The notes: generated by a model not told the origin, from the sequence alone. Numbered from the stretch's first letter, positions 26,516 to 34,448 are shown. The stretch: 64,000 nucleotides of DNA from Actinomycetes bacterium (GCA_023460975.1 JAEWOG010000092.1:62001-126000), one strand, 5' to 3'. Numbers and translations: made by a program.

Positions 26516-27970
26516 ATGACCGTCATCTCAGATGCCGCCACCACCCATGACCAGCCGTACGCCTACTCGCGGCCCGAGCTCGTGGAGCCCGACTGGACAC
26601 GTTTTCCCGGCTGGCGTGAGGTGACGGACGCCGACTGGCGCTCCGTGCAGTGGCAGCGCGCCCACTGCATCAAGAACGTCAAGCAGCTGCGGGAGCTGAT
26701 GGGTGACCTTCTCGACGACGGCTTCTATGACGACCTTGAGCGCGACCAGACCGAGCGCGCCACGATGTCGATGCTGGTTCCGCCGCAGATGATGAACACC
26801 ATCGCGCCGCGGGTCTCCCCTGCCGGCCCCGGTTCCCTGACCGAGGCGTTCTACGCCGACCCCGTGCGGCGCTACATGATCCCCGTCCTGTCCGACCGCC
26901 GCACGGACTGGCCCTCGCACCCCCACGCCACGCGGGACTCGCTGCACGAGCACGACATGTGGGTGGCCGAAGGGCTGACGCACCGCTACCCGACGAAGGT
27001 TCTCGCGGAGCTGCTGCCGACCTGTCCGCAGTACTGCGGCCACTGCACGCGCATGGACCTCGTGGGCAACTCCACCCCGGTCATCGACAAGTTGAAGTTC
27101 GTCGGCAAGCCCAACGACCGGCTCACCGCGATGCTCGACTACCTGCGTACCTCACCCTCGGTGCGTGACGTCGTGGTCTCCGGCGGCGACGTCGCCAACA
27201 TGCCGTGGCCGCGGCTGGAAGCCTTCCTCGACAGCCTGCTGGAGATCGAGAACATCCGCGACGTACGGCTCGCGACGAAGGCCCTCATCGGTCTGCCCCA
27301 GCACTGGCTACAGCCCGACGTCGTCGACGGCGTCGGCCGGATCGCGTCCAAGGCCCGTAGCCGCGGCGTCTCGATCGCCATCCACACTCACGCCAACCAC
27401 GCCAACTCCGTGACCCCGATGGTCGCCGAGGCGGCGAAGGCGATGCTCGACGCCGGCGTGCGCGACGTCCGCAACCAGGGCGTGCTGCTCAACGGTGTCA
27501 ACGCGGACCCCCATGAGCTGCTCGACCTGTGCTTCGGCCTGCTCGACGGGGCGCAGATCATGCCGTACTACTTCTACATGTGCGACATGATCCCGTACTC
27601 GGAGCACTGGCGCGTCTCCGTCGCTGAGGCCCAGCGACTGCAGCACCACATCATGGGCTACCTGCCGGGCTTCGCGACCCCCCGCATCGTCTGCGACGTC
27701 CCGTTCGTGGGCAAGCGCTGGGTGCACCAGCTCGCCGACTACGACGCCGAGCGCGGCATCTCGTACTGGACGAAGAACTACCGCACCTCCATCGAGGCCA
27801 CCGACCCCGAGGCGCTCCAGCGCACCTACGAGTACTACGATCCGATCCACACCCTCCCCGCCGCTGGCCAGGCATGGTGGGAGCAGCACGGCCGCCTCGA
27901 CGAGTCGGCCCTGAAGGCCGCCGAAGCCGCCGAGGCCTCCCGTCGCCTCGCCGCCCTCCAGGCGTACTGA
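26516..27970 (+). CDS. kamA: Lysine 2,3-aminomutase, radical SAM
   Basis: 484 residues from ATG 26516 (GGAGA upstream). The radical-SAM cluster is C170, C174, C177 (CPQYCGHC), followed by the VSGGDVANM segment and YYFYMCDMIPYSEHWRVSVAEA, all as in KamA-type aminomutases. The enzyme shifts the alpha-amino group of lysine to C3 (beta-lysine) using SAM, an iron-sulfur cluster and PLP. The glycine-rich PLP-lysine motif of the clostridial enzyme (PGGGGK) is replaced by VPFVGKRWVH, so this belongs to a divergent branch. Substrate assignment rests on kamD, kamE and kdd next door. Confidence 0.88.
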   Translation: MTVISDAATTHDQPYAYSRPELVEPDWTRFPGWREVTDADWRSVQWQRAHCIKNVKQLRELMGDLLDDGFYDDLERDQTERATMSMLVPPQMMNTIAPRVSPAGPGSLTEAFYADPVRRYMIPVLSDRRTDWPSHPHATRDSLHEHDMWVAEGLTHRYPTKVLAELLPTCPQYCGHCTRMDLVGNSTPVIDKLKFVGKPNDRLTAMLDYLRTSPSVRDVVVSGGDVANMPWPRLEAFLDSLLEIENIRDVRLATKALIGLPQHWLQPDVVDGVGRIASKARSRGVSIAIHTHANHANSVTPMVAEAAKAMLDAGVRDVRNQGVLLNGVNADPHELLDLCFGLLDGAQIMPYYFYMCDMIPYSEHWRVSVAEAQRLQHHIMGYLPGFATPRIVCDVPFVGKRWVHQLADYDAERGISYWTKNYRTSIEATDPEALQRTYEYYDPIHTLPAAGQAWWEQHGRLDESALKAAEAAEASRRLAALQAY

Positions 27971-27976
27971 CCCCAC

Positions 27977-28004
27977 CCCACGGCGGGTCCCTGGCCCCCG
28001 TGGG
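27977..28004 (+). terminator. Possible hairpin after kamA
   Basis: CCCACGG (27977-27983) and CCGTGGG (27998-28004) form a perfect 7-bp stem beginning 6 nt after the kamA stop, followed by TCCCTTGGTCCCCTT. The lack of a true T-run makes intrinsic termination uncertain. Confidence 0.35.
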
Positions 28005-28028
28005 TCCCTTGGTCCCCTTGGGCCCCTC

Positions 28029-28111
28029 CTGCCTCAGGTTCCCCCGCATCTGCGGGGGAACCTGAACTTCTTGGGGCGTGCAAACCCCCAGAAGTTCAGG
28101 ACACGCCCACG
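28029..28111 (+). repeat. Left 83-bp inverted repeat with two hairpins
   Basis: Starts CTGCCTCAGG. Hairpin 1: CAGGTTCCCCCGCA (28035-28048) pairs perfectly with TGCGGGGGAACCTG (28051-28064). Hairpin 2: CCTGAACTTCTTGGGG (28061-28076) pairs with CCCCCAGAAGTTCAGG (28085-28100), one mismatch, loop of 8 nt. The two hairpins share the CCTG joint, so they exclude each other in part. Ends CGCCCACG. Confidence 0.85.
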
Positions 28112-28226
28112 AAGTCTGGCCGCACGGGTCAGCCAGCCTCCATCCACAGCCCTGCGGCACTGCCCCCTTCTCCACATTCTTGGCCGTACGCCGTCAACCT
28201 CGCTGTCCACGCGAGACGGTGCGGGC

Positions 28227-29183
28227 ATGGAACGAGTCGATGCTGAGCACCTGGGCCGAGCCGTACATCTGCGCCGCGAACTGCGTGCCCGGGGCTTCTC
28301 CGACCGGGACCTGGCCATGTCCGTACGCGGGGGAACGCTGCACCGCATGCGTAGGGGCGGCTACGTCGACGGGGATCTATGGCGCTCCCTGTCTCCTGAG
28401 GATCGCCACCGTGCCGTGGCCAGGGCCGTGCTCCGTGCAGGCCACCCCTCCATGGTGCTGTCCCATGTGTCGGCCGCCATCGAGCACGGAGCCGAAGTGT
28501 GGGGGTTCAATCTCGACGAGGTGCACACGACCCGCGCCGACGGCAAGGGCGGACGGCGTGAGGCCGGTGTCGTGCACCACGTCGGCGAGCTTGGCGAGGA
28601 CGACTTCACCGTCATCAACGGCGTCCGGGCGGTGTCGGCCGTACGGGCAGCGGTGGAGGTCACCACTCAGACGTCCGTCGAGCCGGCCCTCGTCGTCGTG
28701 AACAGCCTGCTGCACGCCGGGGCCTTCTCATCCGAGGCGTTCACCGAGGTGGTGCGCCGCTTCAAGCATTGGCCCGAGACGCTCTCGACGAATGTGGTCC
28801 ACAGGTTGGCAGACGAGCGCATTGAGTCCGTCGGTGAGTCACGCGCCCTCCACCTGTGCTGGGCGGAGGGACTTCCCATGCCGAGCCCCCAAGTCATCGT
28901 TCGAAGCTTCGACGGCGACGTGATAGGTCGCGTCGATCTCGCGTGGCCCGCACTTGGCGTCTTCCTGGAGTTCGATGGGCGCATCAAGTACGAACGCCAT
29001 CGACCACCGGGTGAGTCCCTTGCCGACTTCCTCATGCGGGAGAAGGCACGCGAGGAAGCCATCTGCGCTCGGACTGGTTGGGTGTGCGTACGGATCGGGT
29101 GGGCTGACCTCGCCGAGCCCCGCCTCACGGCCAATCGGATCCGTCGCCTTCTGGCGAGCCGGGTGCACGCGGCCCGCGCCTGA
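28227..29183 (+). CDS. AbiEi-like/DUF559 protein with PD-(D/E)xK nuclease domain
   Basis: 318 residues from ATG 28227. The N-terminal 60 residues look like the winged-helix AbiEi antitoxin-type domain (ELRARGFSDRDLAMSVRGGTLHRMRRGGYVDGD), and the middle (HPSMVLSHVSAAIEHGAEVWGF, RAVSAVRAAVEVT) is shared with actinobacterial AbiEi-family proteins. The C-terminal 110 residues form a Vsr/DUF559-like fold with E204 (GESRAL), D237 (GRVDLAWP), E248 and D250 (FLEFDG) and K254, consistent with a metal-dependent nuclease. The gene is enclosed by the 83-bp inverted repeats, its stop only 4 bp from the right one. No partner toxin is adjacent, which argues against a plain toxin-antitoxin role. Confidence 0.75.
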   Translation: MERVDAEHLGRAVHLRRELRARGFSDRDLAMSVRGGTLHRMRRGGYVDGDLWRSLSPEDRHRAVARAVLRAGHPSMVLSHVSAAIEHGAEVWGFNLDEVHTTRADGKGGRREAGVVHHVGELGEDDFTVINGVRAVSAVRAAVEVTTQTSVEPALVVVNSLLHAGAFSSEAFTEVVRRFKHWPETLSTNVVHRLADERIESVGESRALHLCWAEGLPMPSPQVIVRSFDGDVIGRVDLAWPALGVFLEFDGRIKYERHRPPGESLADFLMREKAREEAICARTGWVCVRIGWADLAEPRLTANRIRRLLASRVHAARA

Positions 29184-29187
29184 ACCT

Positions 29188-29270
29188 CGTGGGCGAGTCC
29201 TGAACTTCTCGGGGTTTGCACACCCCTAGAAGTTCAGGTTCCCCCGCTTCTGCGGGGGAACCTGAGGCAG
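29188..29270 (-). repeat. Right 83-bp inverted repeat with two hairpins
   Basis: Reverse complement of the left repeat at 76 of 83 positions. On the plus strand hairpin 2 comes first: CCTGAACTTCTCGGGG (29199-29214) with CCCCTAGAAGTTCAGG (29223-29238), one mismatch, loop TTTGCACA. Hairpin 1 follows: CAGGTTCCCCCGC (29235-29247) with GCGGGGGAACCTG (29252-29264), loop TTCT. Where the two repeats differ inside stems, base pairing is no better conserved than sequence, while loop centres vary most. Confidence 0.85.
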
Positions 29271-29319
29271 CAGCAGCAGGCCCCAACCCGCGGGCAGGTG
29301 GGAGGGAAGGAGACGGGAG

Positions 29320-29772
29320 CTAGTGGACGGGGCGGTTCTCGAAGGGCGTGGAGAGCACGATCGTCGTCCGCGTGGACACGTTGGCCGCTGCGCGAATGCG
29401 CCCGAGCAGATCCTCGAGATCCGCTGGCGTCGAGACCCGGATCTTGAGGATGTACGACTCATCGCCGGCCACGGACCAGCACGACTCGATCTCCGTGATG
29501 CCCGTCAGGCGCTGCGGGTAGTCGTCCGGTTGGGAGGGGTCAATCGGCGTGATCGAGATGAAGGCGGTCAGCGGACGACCGAGGCGATCGTGATCCACCG
29601 TCGCGCCGTACCCCTTGATGAGCCCGCGCTGCTCCAGGCGCTTCACACGCTGGTGGACGGCCGAGGTGGACAGCCCGGTCGCCTTGCCCAAATCCGTGAA
29701 GGACATGCGGCCGTCGACCGCCAACAACGAAAGGATCTTGCTGTCAGTGCCTTCAACCGGTGGAATGCTCAC
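29320..29772 (-). CDS. Lrp/AsnC family transcriptional regulator
   Basis: 150 residues from GTG 29772. The N-terminal winged HTH is DSKILSLLAVDGRMSFTDLGKATGLSTSAVHQRVKRLEQRGLIKGY, then the RAM (ligand-binding, oligomerisation) domain of about 85 residues, with the glycine-containing ESCWSVAGDESYILKIRV loop that binds amino acids. Such regulators control amino acid metabolism. The closest catabolic genes are kamA and kdd-kamDE, so lysine is a reasonable effector, by context only. It follows the exonuclease gene by 9 bp but has its own leaderless -10 (TAGATT). Confidence 0.88.
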   Translation of the reverse strand: MSIPPVEGTDSKILSLLAVDGRMSFTDLGKATGLSTSAVHQRVKRLEQRGLIKGYGATVDHDRLGRPLTAFISITPIDPSQPDDYPQRLTGITEIESCWSVAGDESYILKIRVSTPADLEDLLGRIRAAANVSTRTTIVLSTPFENRPVH

Positions 29773-29778
29773 GGGGTC

Positions 29779-29784
29779 AATCTA
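29779..29784 (-). promoter_or_regulatory. Leaderless -10 box TAGATT for the Lrp regulator
   Basis: On the minus strand TAGATT ends 6 nt before GTG 29772; the region in between (GACCCC) offers no ribosome binding site. It overlaps the stop of the upstream exonuclease gene. Confidence 0.45.
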
Positions 29785-30714
29785 GACCGAACCAGCCAGT
29801 ACGGCAGTGAGACGCTCGGCCGATGAGCCAAGACCCCAGCGCTCCTCCAACGCGGCGAGCGCCTGCGGTTCCGCAGGGGCGCTCGGCAGGGTCAGGTCCT
29901 GAGCACCCAGATCGAGGTCGCGTCGCACGGCGACCACGGTGGGAGCCACGGCGAGGTAGTCGAGGGAAGCCTTGATCTTTGCCCGGGGGCCGGGGCCCAT
30001 GTCGGAGGCCGGATCGAGTGCGGCCGCAAGGATCCCGTCGATGTCGCTGAAGCGCGACAACAGGGTGGCGGCGGTCTTCTCCCCCACCCCCGGCACGCCG
30101 GGCAATCCGTCGCTGGCGTCGCCACGCATCGTGGCGAAGTCGGCGTACTGGGCCGCGTCCACGCCGTACTTGGCCTGAACCCAGGAGTTGTCGACGCGCT
30201 CGTGCCGCCCCACGCCTCGTGCCGTGTAGAGCACCCGGACGGCGGCAGCGTCGTCGACGAGCTGGAAGAGGTCGCGATCCCCCGTCACGATGTCGACCGG
30301 CATCCCCGCATCCGTGGCGAGGGTGCCGATCACATCATCGGCCTCCATCTCGGCGTGGCCGATGACTGCAATGCCGTACGCGGCGAGGACGTCACGGATG
30401 ACGGGCACCTGCACGGACAGCGGGTCAGGAACCTCCTCCACGTCAGGAGCCGGCCCCGCGACTTCCTCCACAACGCGGTGTTCTTTGTAGGTGCTGATGA
30501 GGTCGACACGCCACTGCGGGCGCCAGTCGTCATCCCAGCAGCAGACCAGATGGGTGGGCTGGTATTCGTCGACCAGACGGGAGATGAAGTCCATCAAGCC
30601 GCGCACGGCGTTGACGGGCGAGCCGTCGGGAGCGCGCATCGAGTCGGGAACACCGAAGAACGCGCGGAAGTAGAGGGATGCGGTGTCGAGCAGCATCAGA
30701 CGGGGCTCAGCCAT
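29782..30714 (-). CDS. 5'-3' exonuclease (DNA polymerase I N-terminal domain type)
   Basis: 310 residues, stand-alone FEN/5'-nuclease fold. Metal-binding acidic clusters are visible in MLLDTASLYFRAFFG, CWDDDWRPQWR, AEMEADDVIGTLA and VTGDRDLFQLV, and the H3TH DNA-binding motif is GDASDGLPGVPGVGEKTAATLLSRF. It removes RNA primers or flaps during replication and repair, in parallel with PolA. Actinobacteria often keep such a separate copy near the HelY helicase, as here (45 bp downstream of helY). The start codon ATG 30714 has a CAGGCT box 7 nt upstream, so a weak leaderless promoter is possible. Confidence 0.9.
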   Translation of the reverse strand: MAEPRLMLLDTASLYFRAFFGVPDSMRAPDGSPVNAVRGLMDFISRLVDEYQPTHLVCCWDDDWRPQWRVDLISTYKEHRVVEEVAGPAPDVEEVPDPLSVQVPVIRDVLAAYGIAVIGHAEMEADDVIGTLATDAGMPVDIVTGDRDLFQLVDDAAAVRVLYTARGVGRHERVDNSWVQAKYGVDAAQYADFATMRGDASDGLPGVPGVGEKTAATLLSRFSDIDGILAAALDPASDMGPGPRAKIKASLDYLAVAPTVVAVRRDLDLGAQDLTLPSAPAEPQALAALEERWGLGSSAERLTAVLAGSV

Positions 30715-30759
30715 GGTCCAGAGCCTGCCACAGCCCAGTGACAGGCCCGTACAACTCCC

Positions 30760-33549
30760 CTACTCCCCCGCCAGCGACAGCGCGACGACCCCGCGCCTCA
30801 GTTGACTCACGGTCTTGCGTGCCGTGCTGCGCAGCTCGGTGCCTTCGGCGGCATCGGCCACCTGACCGGTCAGATCGATGAGCATCTTCATCCAGCGCAC
30901 GAAGTCGCCGGCCGCCAACCCGGTCTCCCCCAGGACGTCGTCGAGCCGATCGCCTTCAGCCCAGCGCCACGCGGCCCAGGCGAAGCCGTCTTCGGGCGCG
31001 CGCAGGAAGTCGAGTTGGTGGTCACGCTCCAGAGCATCGACCTGTTGCCACAACTTCCGAGTGCGCACCAGCGCCTCCTGCGCACGCGGCGACGGAGTGC
31101 GGTGGGCGGCCGAGTCGTCGGCCTTGCGCGCCTCGAAGACCAGCGCGGACAGGGCAGCCGCCAACTCCGCGGGCGTGAGGTCATCCCACACGCGGTCGCG
31201 GATCGCCTCGGCTGCCACGAGGTCCATCTCGCTGTAGAGCCTCATCAACCGACGTCCTCGGTCGGTGACGCTGTCGCCGTCGAGATAGCCCAACGCCGTG
31301 AGTACGTCGCACACGCGGTCGAACGTGCGGGCCACGGTGTTCGTGCGGTTCTCCACCCGCCGCTTGAGCGTCTCCGAGTCCCGCTCGAGTTTGAACCACC
31401 GCTCAGCCCACCGCGCGTGATCCTCGCGATCCGCACAACCGTGGCAGGGATGGGCGCGCATCTGGTGGCGCAGATCGGCGATCTCGCGCTCAGCCGCAGA
31501 ATCGGTCGCGGTCTTGGCAGCAGGTCGCGAGCTCGGCTGGCCCTGGGCCTCCCGCACCTTGGCGCGCAGCACGAGGGCGAGATCGCGACGCGACGCCGAG
31601 TCACGACCGTTGAACGACTTGGGGACCCGCATCCGGGTCCGAGCCTGCACGGGAGTGGGAAAGTCGCCCGGGAAGAGTCGCCGTGCCTGCCGGTTCTCAG
31701 TGAGGACGTACGGACGCGGCTCGTCGCCGCCCAACCCGGGATCGATCACGACGGCCCAACCGCTGAACTTGCCTGCCGGGACGTCGATCACGTCGCCGAC
31801 GCGGAGCCGACCGAGCGAAGCGAGCGCCTCGGCCCTGCGGTCGGCGCGACGTTCCCGCGCCGCGCCCTTCTCCAGGTCGGAGATCCGACGTCGTAGCGAC
31901 GCGTACTCCATGAAGTCGCCCAGGTGACACTGCGCGGCCTCGCGGTAGCCATCGAGGGCGTCCTGCGCCTTGTGCAGTTGGCGGGCCAGACCCACCACGG
32001 CCCGGTCGGCCTGGAACTGGGCGAAGGACTGCTCCAGCAGCTCGCGCGCCCGCTCGCGCCCGAACTGGTGAACGAGGTTCACGGCCATGTTGTACGAGGG
32101 ACGGAACGAGGACCGCAACGGATAGGTACGCGTGGATGCCAGCCCGGCGACCTCGGAGGGGTTCATGCCCGGCTGCCACAGGACGACCGCGTGGCCCTCG
32201 ATGTCGAGTCCTCGGCGGCCCGCACGCCCGGTGAGCTGGGTGTACTCCCCTGGCGTCAGGTCGGCGTGCGTCTCTCCGTTCCACTTCGACAGCTTCTCGA
32301 TGACCACTGTCCGAGCCGGCATGTTGATGCCGAGAGCGAGCGTCTCGGTGGCGAACACGACCTTGACCAGGCCGCGTACGAAGAGGTCCTCCACGACCTT
32401 CTTGAAGGCAGGCAGCAAGCCGGCGTGGTGCGCCGCGACGCCGCGGCTCAGGCCATCGAGGAAGTCGGTGTAGCCCAGCGCCTCCAGATCCGCGCGCGGC
32501 AGCGAGGAGGCTGCCCGCTCCACGATGTTGACGATCTCATCGCGCTCCTCCGACGTGGTGAGCCGTACGTTGGCAGCCAGGAGCTGCGAGACGGCTGCAT
32601 CGCACGCGGCCCGGCTGAAGATGAACACGATCGCAGGAAGCAGTCCCTCGCGTTCGAGGCGCTCGACCACGTCCACCCGGCTGGGGATCCAGACACGTCG
32701 ACCGTTGCCGACGGCCCGGGGATTCTTCGACGCCCCGGGCTTGCCCTTGCGGGTCGATCGTCGATCCCGCATCAGCCGCGCGCTGGCGAAGTCGTCGCGC
32801 GCGACGCGGAGGAGCTCCCCGTTGACGGCGGCCCCCTCCTTCACGAAGCCCGCGCTGGCGTCGACGTCGGAGGAGGCAAACAGGTTCAGGATGCGACGCC
32901 CCACCATGACGTGCTGGAACAGGGGAACGGGCCTGCGCTCCTCCACGATGGTGGTGGTCTCACCCCGGACGGTTTCGAGCCACTCGCCGAACTCCTCGGC
33001 GTTGGAGACCGTCGCGGACAGCGACACCACGGTCACCGACTCGGGCAGGTGGATGATGACTTCTTCCCACACGGCGCCGCGGGAGCGATCGGCGAGGTAG
33101 TGCACCTCGTCCATGACCACGAACCCGAGGCCGAGCAGGGTGCGCGAGCCGGCGTACAGCATGTTGCGCAGCACCTCGGTCGTCATCACCACCACGGGCG
33201 CCTCGCCGTTGATCGAGGTGTCGCCGGTCAGCAGTCCGACGTTCTCGGCGCCGTGGCGGGCAACGAGGTCGGCGAACTTCTGGTTGGAGAGCGCCTTGAT
33301 CGGTGTCGTGTAGAACGCCTTGCGGCCCGTCGCCAGGGCGAGGTGGATCGCGAACTCGCCGACGATGGTCTTGCCGCTTCCCGTGGGCGCGGCCACGAGC
33401 ACCCCGCGACCCTCCTCGATCTCGGTGCAGGCACGCACTTGGAAGTCGTCGAGTCCAAAGGTCTGGGAGCCGGCGAACTCCGCCAGATGGGGATGCTCCT
33501 GCTGGCGCCGGAAGGCGGCGTAGCGTCCGGAGGGGCTGTCATCGCTCAT
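30760..33549 (-). CDS. helY: Ski2-like DEAD/DEAH-box helicase
   Basis: 929 residues. Helicase motifs run in order: Q-type DDFQVRACTEIEEG, Walker A APTGSGKTIVGEFA, DEVHYL (DExH), SATVSN, then in RecA2 FATETLALGINMPARTVV and QLTGRAGRRGLDIEG. The C-terminal half is the arch/helical domain of the Ski2/Mtr4 family (HelY in mycobacteria) and ends in a DSHCT-like region (RDRVWDDLTPAELAAALSALVFEARK). It likely unwinds structured RNA or RNA-DNA. ATG 33549 overlaps the lipid kinase stop (ATGA). The position downstream of tatC is common in actinobacteria. Confidence 0.92.
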   Translation of the reverse strand: MSDDSPSGRYAAFRRQQEHPHLAEFAGSQTFGLDDFQVRACTEIEEGRGVLVAAPTGSGKTIVGEFAIHLALATGRKAFYTTPIKALSNQKFADLVARHGAENVGLLTGDTSINGEAPVVVMTTEVLRNMLYAGSRTLLGLGFVVMDEVHYLADRSRGAVWEEVIIHLPESVTVVSLSATVSNAEEFGEWLETVRGETTTIVEERRPVPLFQHVMVGRRILNLFASSDVDASAGFVKEGAAVNGELLRVARDDFASARLMRDRRSTRKGKPGASKNPRAVGNGRRVWIPSRVDVVERLEREGLLPAIVFIFSRAACDAAVSQLLAANVRLTTSEERDEIVNIVERAASSLPRADLEALGYTDFLDGLSRGVAAHHAGLLPAFKKVVEDLFVRGLVKVVFATETLALGINMPARTVVIEKLSKWNGETHADLTPGEYTQLTGRAGRRGLDIEGHAVVLWQPGMNPSEVAGLASTRTYPLRSSFRPSYNMAVNLVHQFGRERARELLEQSFAQFQADRAVVGLARQLHKAQDALDGYREAAQCHLGDFMEYASLRRRISDLEKGAARERRADRRAEALASLGRLRVGDVIDVPAGKFSGWAVVIDPGLGGDEPRPYVLTENRQARRLFPGDFPTPVQARTRMRVPKSFNGRDSASRRDLALVLRAKVREAQGQPSSRPAAKTATDSAAEREIADLRHQMRAHPCHGCADREDHARWAERWFKLERDSETLKRRVENRTNTVARTFDRVCDVLTALGYLDGDSVTDRGRRLMRLYSEMDLVAAEAIRDRVWDDLTPAELAAALSALVFEARKADDSAAHRTPSPRAQEALVRTRKLWQQVDALERDHQLDFLRAPEDGFAWAAWRWAEGDRLDDVLGETGLAAGDFVRWMKMLIDLTGQVADAAEGTELRSTARKTVSQLRRGVVALSLAGE

Positions 33550-34436
33550 GCAAAAACCTTCAGTGCGCGCGGGGCGCTGTGGATGGTGAGGGGCAGCGGG
33601 CCGAAGCGCTCGCCGTCGGCGTACGCCACGATGCCCGGGGCCGCGATGGTGACCGACGTGACCCGGTGCCGGGTGAACTCAGGCTCGCCTGTGTGGGAAC
33701 CCTTGAACAGTTTGGGATAGGTCCGCACCAGTCGCGTCTTCGACATCCGCCCGATGACGATCACGTCGAGCAATCCGTCGTCCAGAAGAGCGCCTTCGGC
33801 GATGCGCAGTCCCCCGCCGAAGCTGGGACCGTTGCCGACGGCGACCAGCATGGCCTCGGTCTGAACGATCTCCCCGTCGAGATCCAGCGTGTACGGGATG
33901 GGGGCAAAGGTGCGCAGTTCCGCGAGCGTGGCGATGTTGTAGCGCATCTGACCACGGGGCCAGGTCATCGTGTTGGCGCGTTCGTTGACCACGGCGTCGA
34001 ACCCGGCCGCCATGACGGTCACGAAGAAGCGGGAGCCGGTACGCGCCAGGTCCAGGGTGCGCGTCCGTCCGGCGATGATGCGGTCCACCGCGGCCGAGGC
34101 GTCACCGCGCGGAACGTCCAGGTAGCGGGCCAGGTCGTTGCCGGTGCCGGTGGGTACGACGCCGAGGGGCACCTCGGTGCCTGCGACCGCCTGCACCCCC
34201 AGATGCGCGGTGCCGTCCCCGCCGCAGACGACGAGTCCAGCGAGGCCTCCGGCCACGGCCTCCCGGGCCTGCGCGAGCGTCGACTCGGCATCGGCACCCT
34301 GCAGTTCGACGACCTCGAACCCGGCACGACGCAGCCGGCCCACGGCCTCCTGGGCATCGCCGGCGTTGCGTCCCTTGCCCGCGTGCGGGTTCCGTACGAA
34401 GGCGAGCCGGCGCCCGCCGCTCCCAGGTCGGTCCAT
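33546..34436 (-). CDS. Diacylglycerol/lipid kinase family protein
   Basis: 296 residues. NPHAGKGRNAGDAQEAVGRL at the N-terminus and the nucleotide-binding VVCGGDGTAHLGVQAVAG with LGVVPTGTGNDLARYL identify the DAGK catalytic fold (YegS/DgkB type); GGGLRIAEGALLDDGLLDVIVIG is the second conserved block. It phosphorylates a membrane lipid, probably diacylglycerol to phosphatidic acid; sphingosine-like substrates are possible. A TAGGGT box 6 nt upstream of ATG 34436 suggests its own leaderless promoter heading the dagK-helY pair. Confidence 0.9.
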   Translation of the reverse strand: MDRPGSGGRRLAFVRNPHAGKGRNAGDAQEAVGRLRRAGFEVVELQGADAESTLAQAREAVAGGLAGLVVCGGDGTAHLGVQAVAGTEVPLGVVPTGTGNDLARYLDVPRGDASAAVDRIIAGRTRTLDLARTGSRFFVTVMAAGFDAVVNERANTMTWPRGQMRYNIATLAELRTFAPIPYTLDLDGEIVQTEAMLVAVGNGPSFGGGLRIAEGALLDDGLLDVIVIGRMSKTRLVRTYPKLFKGSHTGEPEFTRHRVTSVTIAAPGIVAYADGERFGPLPLTIHSAPRALKVFA

Positions 34437-34442
34437 GGCGCG

Positions 34443-34448
34443 ACCCTA
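34443..34448 (-). promoter_or_regulatory. Leaderless -10 box TAGGGT for the lipid kinase
   Basis: Minus-strand TAGGGT lies 6 nt before ATG 34436, without a ribosome binding site between. It overlaps the 3' end of the upstream hypothetical gene. Confidence 0.5.

Larger units (their letters stand above)
28029..29270. mobile_element. 1,242-bp unit: one nuclease-like gene between 83-bp inverted repeats
   Basis: Identical-length inverted repeats at 28029-28111 and 29188-29270 (76 of 83 positions match) enclose a single gene (28227-29183). Each repeat contains two nested hairpins. No transposase is present and no direct target duplication is evident next to the outer ends. The unit sits between kamA and the Lrp regulator. 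It has the architecture of a non-autonomous or self-moving element with a nuclease as its only product, but movement is inferred. Confidence 0.6.

Noticed and set aside
28029..28111. Simple bidirectional terminator for kamA
   Set aside because: The hairpins could stop transcription, but an 83-bp near-copy in inverted orientation on the other side of one gene is not explained by terminators, and no T-runs follow. Kept only as an alternative.
28029..29270. CRISPR-like array reading of the hairpin repeats
   Set aside because: There are just two copies, in opposite orientation, more than 1 kb apart with a gene between. No spacers or cas genes are present.
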